64,000 nt of DNA from Cephalotrichum gorgonifer. Lineage: Eukaryota; Ascomycota; Sordariomycetes; Microascales; Microascaceae. Positions 54,676-64,000 of this stretch are shown piece by piece. The stretch is taken from positions 310,001 to 374,000 of the forward strand of contig ONZQ02000013.1 in NCBI GenBank assembly GCA_900312665.1. Direction: 5' to 3'. A program made the translations under genes and the position numbers. Below the pieces are notes generated by a model. The model was not told the DNA's origin. It saw only the letters and a program-made list of their open reading frames with translations, and ran no database searches. Numbering within the stretch: the first letter of the stretch is position 1; each line of letters starts with the position of its first letter.

Positions 54676-57600
54676 CTTGGGCCTTGTTTTCTTCTCTTTC
54701 CTCTCGCTCTGCTTTATTCTGGTGTTGTCTTTGGAAGGGGAGGGGGGGGGGACTCGGGACGGATAACCCGGATTTAACGAGGAACTGGGACCGACTGAAC
54801 GAACGGATTAGAGAGTAGCAGGAGGATCAAGAAGAGGAGGAGGAGCGAAAGGTTTAGGGAAGGGAGCCTCTGGCACTCTCCTTATACCCCTTCGTTCCCT
54901 CGTCTCCGAATGCCTTTATTTCACCTGTTCTTCCATATCTCTTTTCTTCAGCCATATACACCCCCCATGTCCAGAGGTTCACTCCCCACACGCCCTCCCA
55001 TTCGACGTCTTGACTCCACACGGGCCAAGGTCCGACCATGGGTAAGAGGTATAAAAAGACGCGGGACATAGCCATGTGGTTCTTAACTGCCGATGGTACA
55101 AATATCGCCGCCCCCCCATGAATCTACTGGGCGCAATATAACGATTGGGCAGGAAGGGTTAGGACCAACGTGGAGGCCGATACCTACCCCCCTTTCAGCA
55201 CTCTGGTATAATAGCCGGTCGTCCGGGGAAAGCGAGGTAGATAGTAAACGGGGGCGGAGAAGCCTGCAGAATGACCGAGACACTTTCAGGCCTGCTGTGA
55301 TCCTATCGAATGCCTGTTGTTGTATTAATCAATATATCGATATATACGGCGTGGGAGAGAGAGGAAACCTGCACACCTAGCCGGGGGCGACGTCGTTTGG
55401 GAACTGCGTCCGATTGGACCGAGCTGCTTACCTTGATCACCTCTTCCTACATTAAAGGAACACACCCCACAATATTCAACACTCAATCATGAGCCACCTT
55501 CTCTTTTACCTCATCCTGTTTCTCCCATACACACACGGGCCTCCAGTGGTGGCCCACGTACTAATAGGTAGTATGGGTGTTTGGCCGAGGTGGATAAATT
55601 CAGCCTGTCGGTTAAAGCGTCCCAGCGCGTGATCCGGTTCGCCTACTCACTGCAGTAGATTAAAAAAGTACATCGTGGAAACGATCGGCGGCGAGGGCGC
55701 ACTCTGTGTGTAATATCGCACGTCCTCGGCCTAATCTTTCGCGGCGTTGCCAGTTATACCCCCTCATGTACCATGGTTGAAGAGCCGGGTAGGCTCGTGG
55801 AACAACGCGTGAGCTTGACTGGCATCTCGCCATGCATGCTGTTTCAGCATATGCAACCTCATTTCTATTCCGAGAGCAACGTGGGCGATGTTACATTGAT
55901 GCCCATGTGTGAGAGGGAGGATGGGGAAAAAAAAAGGAAATCCTCCGGTCGGGAGAGTTTGGAGCGGGTGATACTGGGGGAGAGCCAGAGAATAGAGTTA
56001 GGACAGGGTAAAATGGTGCGGCAAGAATGCGGCTCATTAAACAAGACTTCTTCTCTGGGGCACTAGCTGGGCTGTGTAGCGCGGGAACTGGAGGAATCCG
56101 GCGTCAATGACGGCCGGGAGCGCGGGGGAGAGTGAGGAGCGGAGGCGGCCACCCCGGGCTGTTGTTTCTTGCCGCTTTCGTTGCTAGAGGGGGATGAAGG
56201 GATCTGCACGGGATATGTAGTGGGTTTATGTTTCTAGGCTTTGATTGGTACTTTCGTGTTGTATTCATAATTGTTAAGACGGCAACAAGTTGTGTGTGTT
56301 CTATTCGACTCTCTCTTCAACTGTCCAAAGAAGAAGGTACATCGTGTTCGCCACATTCCGTAGCCCGAGCCATGTGGCCAGGGTCTCTGAAGGGAGCTCC
56401 GGGAACCGCTAGGGTCGCATTGTATGCCGAGTGTGACCTAGCAGCGTTGGCAGTGCCCAGGGATGATGGAGGCTCGCGTGTCACTGATCCTGTTCTTCAT
56501 AGATTGGATGGATCTTGGCTACTGGTCAGATGGAATGCCAGTCTACCTATCTGATCCACTACTATCAGGTAGGGGCTATAGATACGCAGGGAGCCGTAAA
56601 AAGCGCGTCGAAAACAAGCAAGGCAGTAACATCCAACCTGCAAGACTAGCCCAAAGCCCGGCCAGGGATTCAACAATGATATCGAATACCGCGATTATTG
56701 GGCTTTCGATTAAGGGCAACGGTAGATGTTGGTCGAATATTAGGAGCCTCCTGAGATATGCCGACTGCAGGACTGCACCAAATAAACAAGCATCAGCAAC
56801 GGATGTGGGGGAAGCCGAGCGCACAATGACTCTACGCGCCGAGGCGAGCAGCACAGTCACATATCTTGGCGTGACGGTAGACACGGTCCATCCTCCGCTT
56901 GTATGTAGGTTTCAGAATGGAGGGCGGGGAGCAGGAGGCATATGTGAGGGTTTGCTGATGGCCAACCGTGCTGCAGCACCGACGACGTATTAGAGCCGAG
57001 TGAGAGAGGGGGGATCCGCATGGTGATGCTGATCACGGGGAGGCAGCTCTCTTTCATCGACGTCAGGATAACAATCCGCAGTGAAAGGCGCAGACCTGGG
57101 TAGGAAAGATGCATTCCCGGGACATGTCTACCTGGTTTCACACGGGAAGGCAATGCATCCGCATCTGACTAGATCCCCTTCGTTTGCTCCAAGGGGAGGA
57201 TGGCAGCAGACCACAGCATGATTCGCCACAGTTCGGCAGTTTACCCTTAGGCCAAAGGGATGGATGGAGAATGAAGAGACGAGTTTGAGTGATTATCATA
57301 GTGACATGCCGAGTCCTTCACCTGGCGATGCACACCCTCCAGCATGAAGATAGAGCCGGATCATGCATGGCCAACTATGGTCTCACATCTTGGAGATAAA
57401 AATAACGTCATACCACTTGAGGATCAGAGCATGGCCCAGCGTCGTTCCCAGTGCTGGATCGGGATACGTACAAGGCCCAACCGTCATCTCTGGAATCCAC
57501 TAGGTGAGGGCTAACGAGCGGATCCCAACACCCACCCGGCGGGGCCACTAGGTATCTATGCTCCGGGGTAGACTAGGGCGAGGGCCGAAGTCCTCGGAGG

Positions 57601-59184
57601 TACTGCACCCGAGGCGTAACTGCCACCAGTCCGCCTTGGCCAGCACTTTGGTTGTTACCGCCAGAAGGAATCCTGGCCCGTCTCGCCGGCTAGACTACCG
57701 GACGGGCCGATACTGATATTATGGGGGACGAACACCACCAGCACGTGGTGTGGGTGTATGTGTCTTTGGGCCGGGGGGGGGTGAAGGGATGAAGGGGCGA
57801 AGGGGGCCCGGGCGAATGGATGGTGCAGCTCGAGCTGCTGAAGGAGGGTCGGACTCTGTGCCAGGGGTGTTCAAAGTCTGGACATGCAACATGCAAGCGA
57901 CGCCCTCATTCCTCAACACTTGAAAGGATAATAATAGCAAGCTAAAGGATTACCAGAGCACTCTCTCACCCCTGAATATCCGACTTCATGCGAAGACCGG
58001 GAAACCGGGGCAACCAGACCATCAGGTAATGTAATACTTTGAGATGGAATAGGGTAGATATTTCGGTTGATAAACAAAGACCAACGTCCACTTGCCAGAC
58101 CTGACAAGGGACAAGGGGAGGGGTAGAGAAAAAAATGTATTCTCTACCCACACCGGCCCGGAGAGAGAGGGGATCTTTACCGTATTCATGCTCTGGATAT
58201 GAATCGCAGAGACGGGATCGGCTAAGGTTGGTATTATAAGATCCAAAGGGCGGAATTGACCCGGTGGGAAACTTTCCCCCTCCGCCTTCGCCCATCCTGT
58301 GGCTTGCAGCACCCTTCGGTAAAAACAGGTACTCTGTGGTTCTCCTATATCGGATGATATATCACCCTCGTGCGTAACAAGGACGTGGGGCTAGGGACAA
58401 ACGACTTTAAATAAGCTCTTCTACCACGTTTTCTTGGACGGAAGCGGATCTCCTCATTGGTGGAATCGCAGGGGCATTCATGCTCCTAGAAACCAAGAGC
58501 CAAGTCGATTCCGGTGAGATAATAAACAAGCACGTGGGCTCGCGGCCCGCTGGAGTGTCCGTCTTTCGCTGTTCCACAATGACGACCTGTACTGCGTTGG
58601 ATGCACGTCTGTAAATTGTGGAGAGGAGTACGCCTCGGAGAATTACCCCAGAACGGGCTCGATTATGTAATATTAGGGAGCATGGGTGCGGAATTACCTG
58701 TTAGTGGCAGGTCTATCCAGCTGTCCTCAGATGTCCACACCATCGAGCTTCTAATTGGCCCAAGCTTGCATGATTGCTGGCTCATTGCTGCCCATCTCAC
58801 GTCACATCGCGCCGCATTCTCACAGGGAAATCTCCCGAGTCCCTGGGAAGAAGCCGAGGTTCCACGCAAGATCATCTCCACGCGCGGGGAATCTCATTAA
58901 ACGGCCCTCATGCTCGTAGCTGCCAACCTCGGGAACGCGCAAACCCACAACCCACAATATCAATTCCACTATTTGACCGGAGGCACATAAACACCCGGGA
59001 TACGACTGAGGTCCAGGTACTCCGTCCGTCAGCCCAAGCCCAGCCACATCGACTCGGCAACCTTGCGAAGGCGGAACGACGTCTAGGTTCAATGATCCTC
59101 AGACCGCGATATTGACTGCCCCGACGCGGTTCTAGTTAACGGCGTCTGAACTCCATTCCCGATATCCGGCACCCGATTACGGCG
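54676..59184. other. Gene-free region, 4.5 kb
   Basis: The left end is the promoter of the DUF1996 gene. A plus-strand TATAAAAAG occurs at 55050-55058 with no gene after it that I can defend. At 55582-55646 there is a tRNA-like pair of A-box and B-box sequences without a closing cloverleaf. Frames up to 176 codons (56463-56993) have no domain or compositional sign of coding. The last 200 bases are the leader of the TMEM135-like gene. Confidence 0.45.
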
Positions 59185-61145
59185 ATGGCTTCCCCAGCAG
59201 TACCCGCTGATGCGCCGGCGCCATCGTCATCCGCTCCCGCTCGCTCTCCCGCCCCCGGCTCGAACCCCTCGCCACCCCGGTCCGCAAAGCCCCTCGCCGC
59301 CCTCGCGGAGCCCGTCGCCCGAAATGCCCTCCGTTACTCCATGTCCGCACGGGAGTACGCGACCCTTCACAAATACGTAATATCGCGCTCGCGACTCCTA
59401 AGACGCGCCGCGCCCTCCGTCTCGTCGGTGGAGAGGATCATCGACGGCGACCGCGCGCACGCCGCGAGGAAGGAGTCTAGGGAAGGGAGGACCGTCGGCG
59501 CCGGCGACGACTACAATGTGCGGGCCGTCCGCCATGCTCTGCGCGTGTTCCTCGCGACGGGATCCTTTATGAAGCTGTACGGCATCGTAACCCGCAAGCT
59601 GGGCAAGGCAGATGCCGAGTGAGTTCCGCACCAATCTCTCAAGCTCTCTAGTAGACCGGATTTCTAACGCTCTCCCCTAGGTCAAATTCGGGCAGGAAAC
59701 AGCCCTTCCACAAGTCGGAGACCTTCAGGCTCTCCCTATCCTTATCCACAATCCTCCTCCTCTACCGCCTTCTCTTCCGGTTCATGACCCGCCTCCGGAC
59801 CCACCTCCTCGATTCTTGCGCGCAGCCCTTCCGCGACCGCAACCCGCGCACCTCGGCGGCCCTCACGTCCCCCTACGCCCCCGCCGTCGGGGCCTCCTTC
59901 GCTGGATTGATGCTGGGCATCTACCCCGCGAAGCACCTCCGCGTGGCCATCGCCCTCTTCGCCGCCTTCCGCGCGCTGGAGTTCAGTTGGAACATGTCCG
60001 AGGACGGCGGCCTCATCTGGGGCTTCAAGCCCGGCGGGAAGGTGAAGAGGGAGAGGCCCTGGTGGTTCGGGAGCTGGATGCTGCAGCCGTTTGCGCTCGG
60101 CCAACTCCTCCATGCCGTCACCTTCGACAGGGACTGCTTCCCAAAGGTAAATGGGGCTCGAACCAACCAACAACCCCCTTATTTCTCGCGTGTTTTGGAC
60201 ATGCTTGCTAATACCTCGAGTAGCCGATTGGCGACTTCATTTTCAACAATTCGTCAGCGTATCTGCACCCGAAGCCGGCGAACTACCCAGCTCATGTTAA
60301 GTGGCCCGGGACCTATGACGTCGTCGATAGCCTAGCCCAGATGGCAAGACTCAGCTGGCCGTAAGTCTTTACCCTTTTCCTGTAGCCTCGGGTTTCCACG
60401 TTGCCCTCTAATACAAGCCTCCTACCCTTCTAGAGCTTTCATCTCGCCGACCCTCTTCCCGGACAAGGAGACGCTGCCTCTGTCCCTCTCCGCCATTGCT
60501 CCACTAACTTCTACCGCTCACCCCCTGATAACCTCCCTCTCCTGCGCGACCCTCCACCCAACCGACCCATCCTGCCTCCGGACCTATCTCACCTTCTGGC
60601 TCCGCTCCTTCCCCCCCTTGGCTCGCTTCTTCCTGATCCTCTACTCCGCCCTCGCCCTCCCCCGCCTCAAACACCTCTACCACTACCCCCTAACCACCCT
60701 CAACCGCATCCTCGGCCGCGCCCTCCGCTCCTCGACCTTCGTCACGGGCGCCATATCCACCGCCTGGTCCTCCATCTGCCTCTCGCAGGCCTACCTCCCC
60801 AAGCACCTCCTCGCCACCCAGAGGTTCTTCCTCAGCGGCTTCCTGGCCGGCCTGTGGGCCTTCGTCGAGCGGAAGAACGGCCGCTCCGCCTTCCTGTACA
60901 CGACCCGCGCGAGCGTCGACAGCCTGTGGAAGGTGGGCGTCAAGAGGCGCTGGTGGAAGGGCATGAAGGGCGGCGACGTGTGGGTGTTCGTGCTGGCGCT
61001 CATGGCCACCGGCGTCGTCTACGAGAAGGACAGGAAGGCTCTCCGGGAGGGGAGCTGGAGGAAGGGCGTGTCTTGGGCTAGGGGAGAGGGATGGAGGGAC
61101 TGGGGCGCTGAGGAGGAGGAGGAAGGCGAGGAGGAGTCGCAGTAG
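59185..61145 (+). CDS. TMEM135-like multi-pass membrane protein
   Basis: Four exons: 59185-59618, 59681-60146, 60224-60360 and 60434-61145, giving 582 residues. The N-terminus is Pro/Ala/Ser-rich. Hydrophobic segments spread through the protein include the areas LSLSLSTILLLYRLLFRFM, AVGASFAGLMLGIYPAKHL, LARFFLILYSALALP and VWVFVLALMATGVVY. The order 'ALRVFLATGSFMKLYG ... PWWFGSWMLQPFALGQLLHA ... DRDCFPKPIGDFI' agrees with fungal relatives of TMEM135, whose animal members act in peroxisomal and mitochondrial lipid traffic. The family call rests on pattern memory. The C-terminus is acidic (EEEEEGEEESQ). All exon junctions keep phase. Convergent with the BTB gene, 1.05 kb apart. Confidence 0.75.
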
Positions 61146-62195
61146 CGGGAGTAGGAGTTAAAAAGCGCGCGGTCTTTCTGAGGAATGGAGACCCGTGTAG
61201 TGTCATTGCTGGCTGTATCTTACGTATAATGCTTAATGTTCATTCATGCCTTTTCAGCGTCACACCCCTCTTGTTTCAATCTTCGCCGCGACGACAACAC
61301 AGTGAAAGGCGCGGGTCAGGAGTCGATGAGTAAAACCAGCATTCGAATTTGGCACCACTACTGCATCTATCCCTTTCTTTGCCTCCTCCCTCCCTCCACC
61401 CTCTTGCCCACCCAAAAAAGGGGGGATACGCTGCAAAGCCTCGAAGCACCTTTCCGCGTACCACTAATATCCCTTACCCCCATCCTTCCCTTTCCCTCTC
61501 CACCTCCCACAATACGTGTCCTTCCTCCTCATCCACTTCTTCCCCCTTCCAAGGGAACGCAACAGCCAAAAACCAGGTGACCGAGGCCCAGGGACTCAGT
61601 CCGTCATGCCTAAAAGAAGAAAACGTAATACCTAGGCCGTAAAGAGGTGAAGTTGAGACAGCAACAAGAAGACGAAGAAGAAGAAGAAGAAGAAGAAGAA
61701 GAAGAAAAAGGTAATAAAAATGTGGGATTTAATGGCAGCGGCTACTGTCTTTTTCGACCATTGGAAGAAAAGTCATGGAGAAAGAAAGGAACGAGAAGAC
61801 GTCAAAAACCAAGATGAAGGCACGAGTAGTTTTGTTAAAAAGGACAATAAGAACAAAAACTCTCGAAAAATGCAATATGGAATTTCTTTTCCTTTCCTTC
61901 CTTCCTTCCCTTCCTCCCCCTCTTCCCTTCTCCGCCTCCTTTTCCTCCGCCCCCCCCCGAAACCCTGTATCCCGTGAATCGTCAAAGTCGTCCAAGACGC
62001 ATTTTGTGTATCCGCCCTGGAAAACAAAACCCCCTTAAAACAAACAAGAAAACAAAGGATGGCCAAGTCATGATGAAAGACCATAAGAGCGTTCTTTTGT
62101 TAACGCTTCCAAAACCCTTCGAAACCCGAACCCGCAGCATAACGCTCTCAGTAACTCCCGATGAAATCCGGATAGAAGGCGCGTCTGGCTGCCAT
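61146..62195. other. Intergenic between convergent genes, with GAA microsatellite
   Basis: 1 kb between two 3' ends. Contains (GAA)11 at 61674-61706 and a long pyrimidine tract (about 61885-61960). No supported gene; frames here are low complexity. Confidence 0.45.
61674..61706. repeat. (GAA)11 microsatellite
   Basis: Eleven perfect GAA units in non-coding sequence between convergent genes. Confidence 0.92.
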
Positions 62196-64000
62196 CTAGG
62201 GATACGCCGGGCCCGACCATCCCGTCCCACTAGAACCTCTGTCGTCATCGACGCCGGCGAGGGGAATCCACGCGCGGCTGATGTGGGGCGAGTGTGCGTT
62301 GCTGATGGGCACGACACTCTCCTGGAACCCCAGGACGCCCCAGTCGTCGCCGGCCCGGGGCTCAACCGAGCTGAGGACGCGGCGGGCGCCATCGGGCGAC
62401 GAGACACGGCCGGTTGTGACAGCCTCCACGGCGGCTAGTCTCCTGGATTCGCGCTCGGATATGACCTCGGCCGCCACTCGTTGCCTCGCCTCACTGTTTG
62501 CTTCAGGGCTCTCGGCGTCGAGTCCGAACCTAGGAGACTCGAAGACGGCCTTGAGGCAGCCGAAGGGCAGGTTCAGAAGGACCCGGGAGAGTGCTGCAAT
62601 CTGGGGCGAGGTGTGGTTCTGTGTGGGGTTCGCGGGTCCGGGGCCGTTCGGCACGTCCACGCCTGCGGAGCCTTCTACAGACATATCCCCAAACTTGATG
62701 TTGGTGAGCCGCGAACGTCGCCCCTGGTGTCCTGGACTTATGTGCACTGAAGATCCCCTAGCGATAGCCGGAGGGCGTTTCGAGCTCGCCGAACGCTTCG
62801 CGCAGTCTGGGATGTTGGGCAGTCGGCTGTAGCCCTGGGGATCCGTAACGGACGGGTCCAGCACGAAGTCCGTAGTGATGCGGCTAGCGACGAACCCAAC
62901 AATCCCCTCCAAGAGAATACGGGTAGGGTCGCCATAGGGGTATCGCTCGTGGATGTCGATCGTCCCCCTAGCTTGGCTTGCACCTACGGCAAACTCGAGG
63001 GCGGGCTCAAGAGTGTCCCAGCAGAGCAGCTGGGTAGCCATCTCCATGCCGCGCAGGACAACAGAGACGCACTGGAGGAGGTGGCCCGCGGCGGCGTAGC
63101 TCACCACGAAGTTGAATCGGTCGACCGCACCACCCGCGAGGGGAAGGTCCTCCGAGCCTGGGGGGGGAGTGGGAATGGAGAAGAGTGGGAAGGCGTAGAG
63201 GCGCTGCAGGGCGGTAATGAAGGCATCGGGTCGGAGATACTTGTCATCTGCGGTGATGGTAACGGTGCTGGCGTTCGAGCCCTTGCGGCGAGGATTGTGG
63301 TCTCCCACCATCAGCTGCTCGAGGAAGGTGCTTCGGGAGAGTACAAGGCGGTGGGCCGGTATCCTCAAAGGAGGTGCGCGGTTGTCGGGGAAGCGAAGTT
63401 CAAGGTTGCAGTCGGCAAACCTGGGGTCCTGGAAGTTGTTCTTGAAATGAGAAAAGAACTGTTCCGGGTCGGGCTCCAGAATCCGGTGAACCACATGAGG
63501 CGGGGGCATAGGCGGCATCATGCCGGGCGGGGGATGATGCATGCCCATCATCGGGCCAGAAGGGTGAGGGCGACCACCGTTGACCTGGTGTTGGTTATGG
63601 CTCTGGGATCCGTTCGTAGCTCCGTGCGGGCTAAACTGACTGTAGATATCGTCGGGGTGACCTGAGGACTGGGAGTCGTGGAAGCTGTGAGGAGTGGAAG
63701 GAAGGTAGTTGCCCATGTAGGGAGGATATCCGCCGTCATGCGGAGCATAAGAAGCCATCGACTGCCCGTAAGGGTCGACGGACGTAGGCTCGAAGTCGTT
63801 CCCGAACATCATAGACTGAGGGCGGAAGTCGGGGCCGGAAGGACGGCCCATATGAGAGGGCCTTCCGTTAGGAAGAGGAAGGCCTGGAGGAGGAGCATAT
63901 CCGCCGGAGTGTGGCGCCGGGGAGGAGCTGTTCGAATCGTGGAAGGCACCAAAGTGCAAGCTGCTGTTGCTTGGGTGAGGCTGGTGATGGGGTGGACGGG
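62196..64000 (-). CDS. BTB/POZ-domain protein, 5' end beyond the window
   Basis: The reading frame is open from the stop at 62196-62198 to the right edge of the window, with no ATG near the edge to serve as the start, so the gene continues beyond base 64000. About 600 residues are visible. The first 160 are Pro/His/Gly/Ser-rich and disordered (GMMPPMPPPHVVH and similar). A BTB-like domain follows, recognised from RFADCNLELRFPD, then LRIPAHRLVLSRSTFLEQLM, then DAFITALQRLYAFPLF and the helix AAAGHLLQCVSVVLRGMEMA. The rest is conserved helical sequence (IAALSRVLLNLPFGCLKAVF) and ends in a polar tail. BTB proteins act as dimerising adaptors, often for cullin-3; no second domain is visible that would define the role. 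Confidence 0.82.
   Translation of the reverse strand, partial: RPPHHQPHPSNSSLHFGAFHDSNSSSPAPHSGGYAPPPGLPLPNGRPSHMGRPSGPDFRPQSMMFGNDFEPTSVDPYGQSMASYAPHDGGYPPYMGNYLPSTPHSFHDSQSSGHPDDIYSQFSPHGATNGSQSHNQHQVNGGRPHPSGPMMGMHHPPPGMMPPMPPPHVVHRILEPDPEQFFSHFKNNFQDPRFADCNLELRFPDNRAPPLRIPAHRLVLSRSTFLEQLMVGDHNPRRKGSNASTVTITADDKYLRPDAFITALQRLYAFPLFSIPTPPPGSEDLPLAGGAVDRFNFVVSYAAAGHLLQCVSVVLRGMEMATQLLCWDTLEPALEFAVGASQARGTIDIHERYPYGDPTRILLEGIVGFVASRITTDFVLDPSVTDPQGYSRLPNIPDCAKRSASSKRPPAIARGSSVHISPGHQGRRSRLTNIKFGDMSVEGSAGVDVPNGPGPANPTQNHTSPQIAALSRVLLNLPFGCLKAVFESPRFGLDAESPEANSEARQRVAAEVISERESRRLAAVEAVTTGRVSSPDGARRVLSSVEPRAGDDWGVLGFQESVVPISNAHSPHISRAWIPLAGVDDDRGSSGTGWSGPAYP

Noticed and set aside
56463..56993. 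176-codon plus-strand frame in the gene-free region
   Set aside because: Mixed composition, no domain, no splice-supported extension and no promoter signal.
1..64000. CRISPR arrays, operons, bacterial ribosome binding sites
   Set aside because: None seen, and none expected in an intron-rich fungal nuclear genome; the short tandem repeats here are microsatellites.

Overview
This window is nuclear DNA of a filamentous ascomycete (Pezizomycotina, most likely Sordariomycetes). The evidence is many short introns (roughly 50-250 bases) with GT...AG ends and CTAAC-type branch points, GC-rich third codon positions, intron-containing tRNA genes, and fungal-specific families (BSD2, DUF1996, a NACHT-TPR NLR with a Goodbye-like N-terminus, Kelch and GMC secreted proteins). 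No species can be named from the sequence alone. I rebuilt the exon structures by hand from splice signals, reading phase and family conservation. One 20-N assembly gap lies at 20975-20994.

Layout, left to right. 0.6-9.6 kb: condensin subunit 1 (CND1), complex I subunit NDUFA13/GRIM-19, a small DUF4267-like membrane protein, and a secreted GMC oxidoreductase. 10.6-20 kb: the RNA polymerase II CTD phosphatase FCP1, protein-L-isoaspartate methyltransferase, the Ndfip-like metal/ubiquitin adaptor BSD2, the complex III assembly factor CBP6/UQCC2, and the mitochondrial citrate carrier CTP1. 21.4-25.2 kb: a proline-rich protein of unknown function with a hidden in-frame intron, then a decayed, truncated dynamin-family pseudogene. 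25.2-31 kb is a gene-poor stretch in which I see no supported gene.

31-37 kb: a two-finger CCCH protein, then two co-oriented complex I genes, mitochondrial acyl carrier protein (NDUFAB1) and NDUFS8. Both carry the same CACGTG-containing 11-mer about 230 bases upstream of their starts. 38.7-49.7 kb is the accessory part: a small secreted cysteine-containing protein with a poly-Glu tail sits tail-to-tail with a large NLR-type STAND protein (Goodbye-like / NACHT / TPR / C-terminal Cys-rich domain). A secreted Kelch protein and two unrecognised proteins follow. 49.8-64 kb: tRNA-Glu(CUC) and tRNA-Tyr(GUA), both with introns, a secreted DUF1996 protein, a 4.5 kb gene-free stretch, a TMEM135-like membrane protein, and the 3' part of a BTB/POZ protein cut by the window edge.

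Functionally, five genes serve the mitochondrion (NDUFA13, NDUFAB1, NDUFS8, CBP6, CTP1). Housekeeping genes cover chromosome condensation, transcription and protein repair. The secreted proteins (GMC, Kelch, DUF1996, Cys-rich) fit a saprobic or host-associated mould. The NLR is the best candidate for an immunity or incompatibility function.
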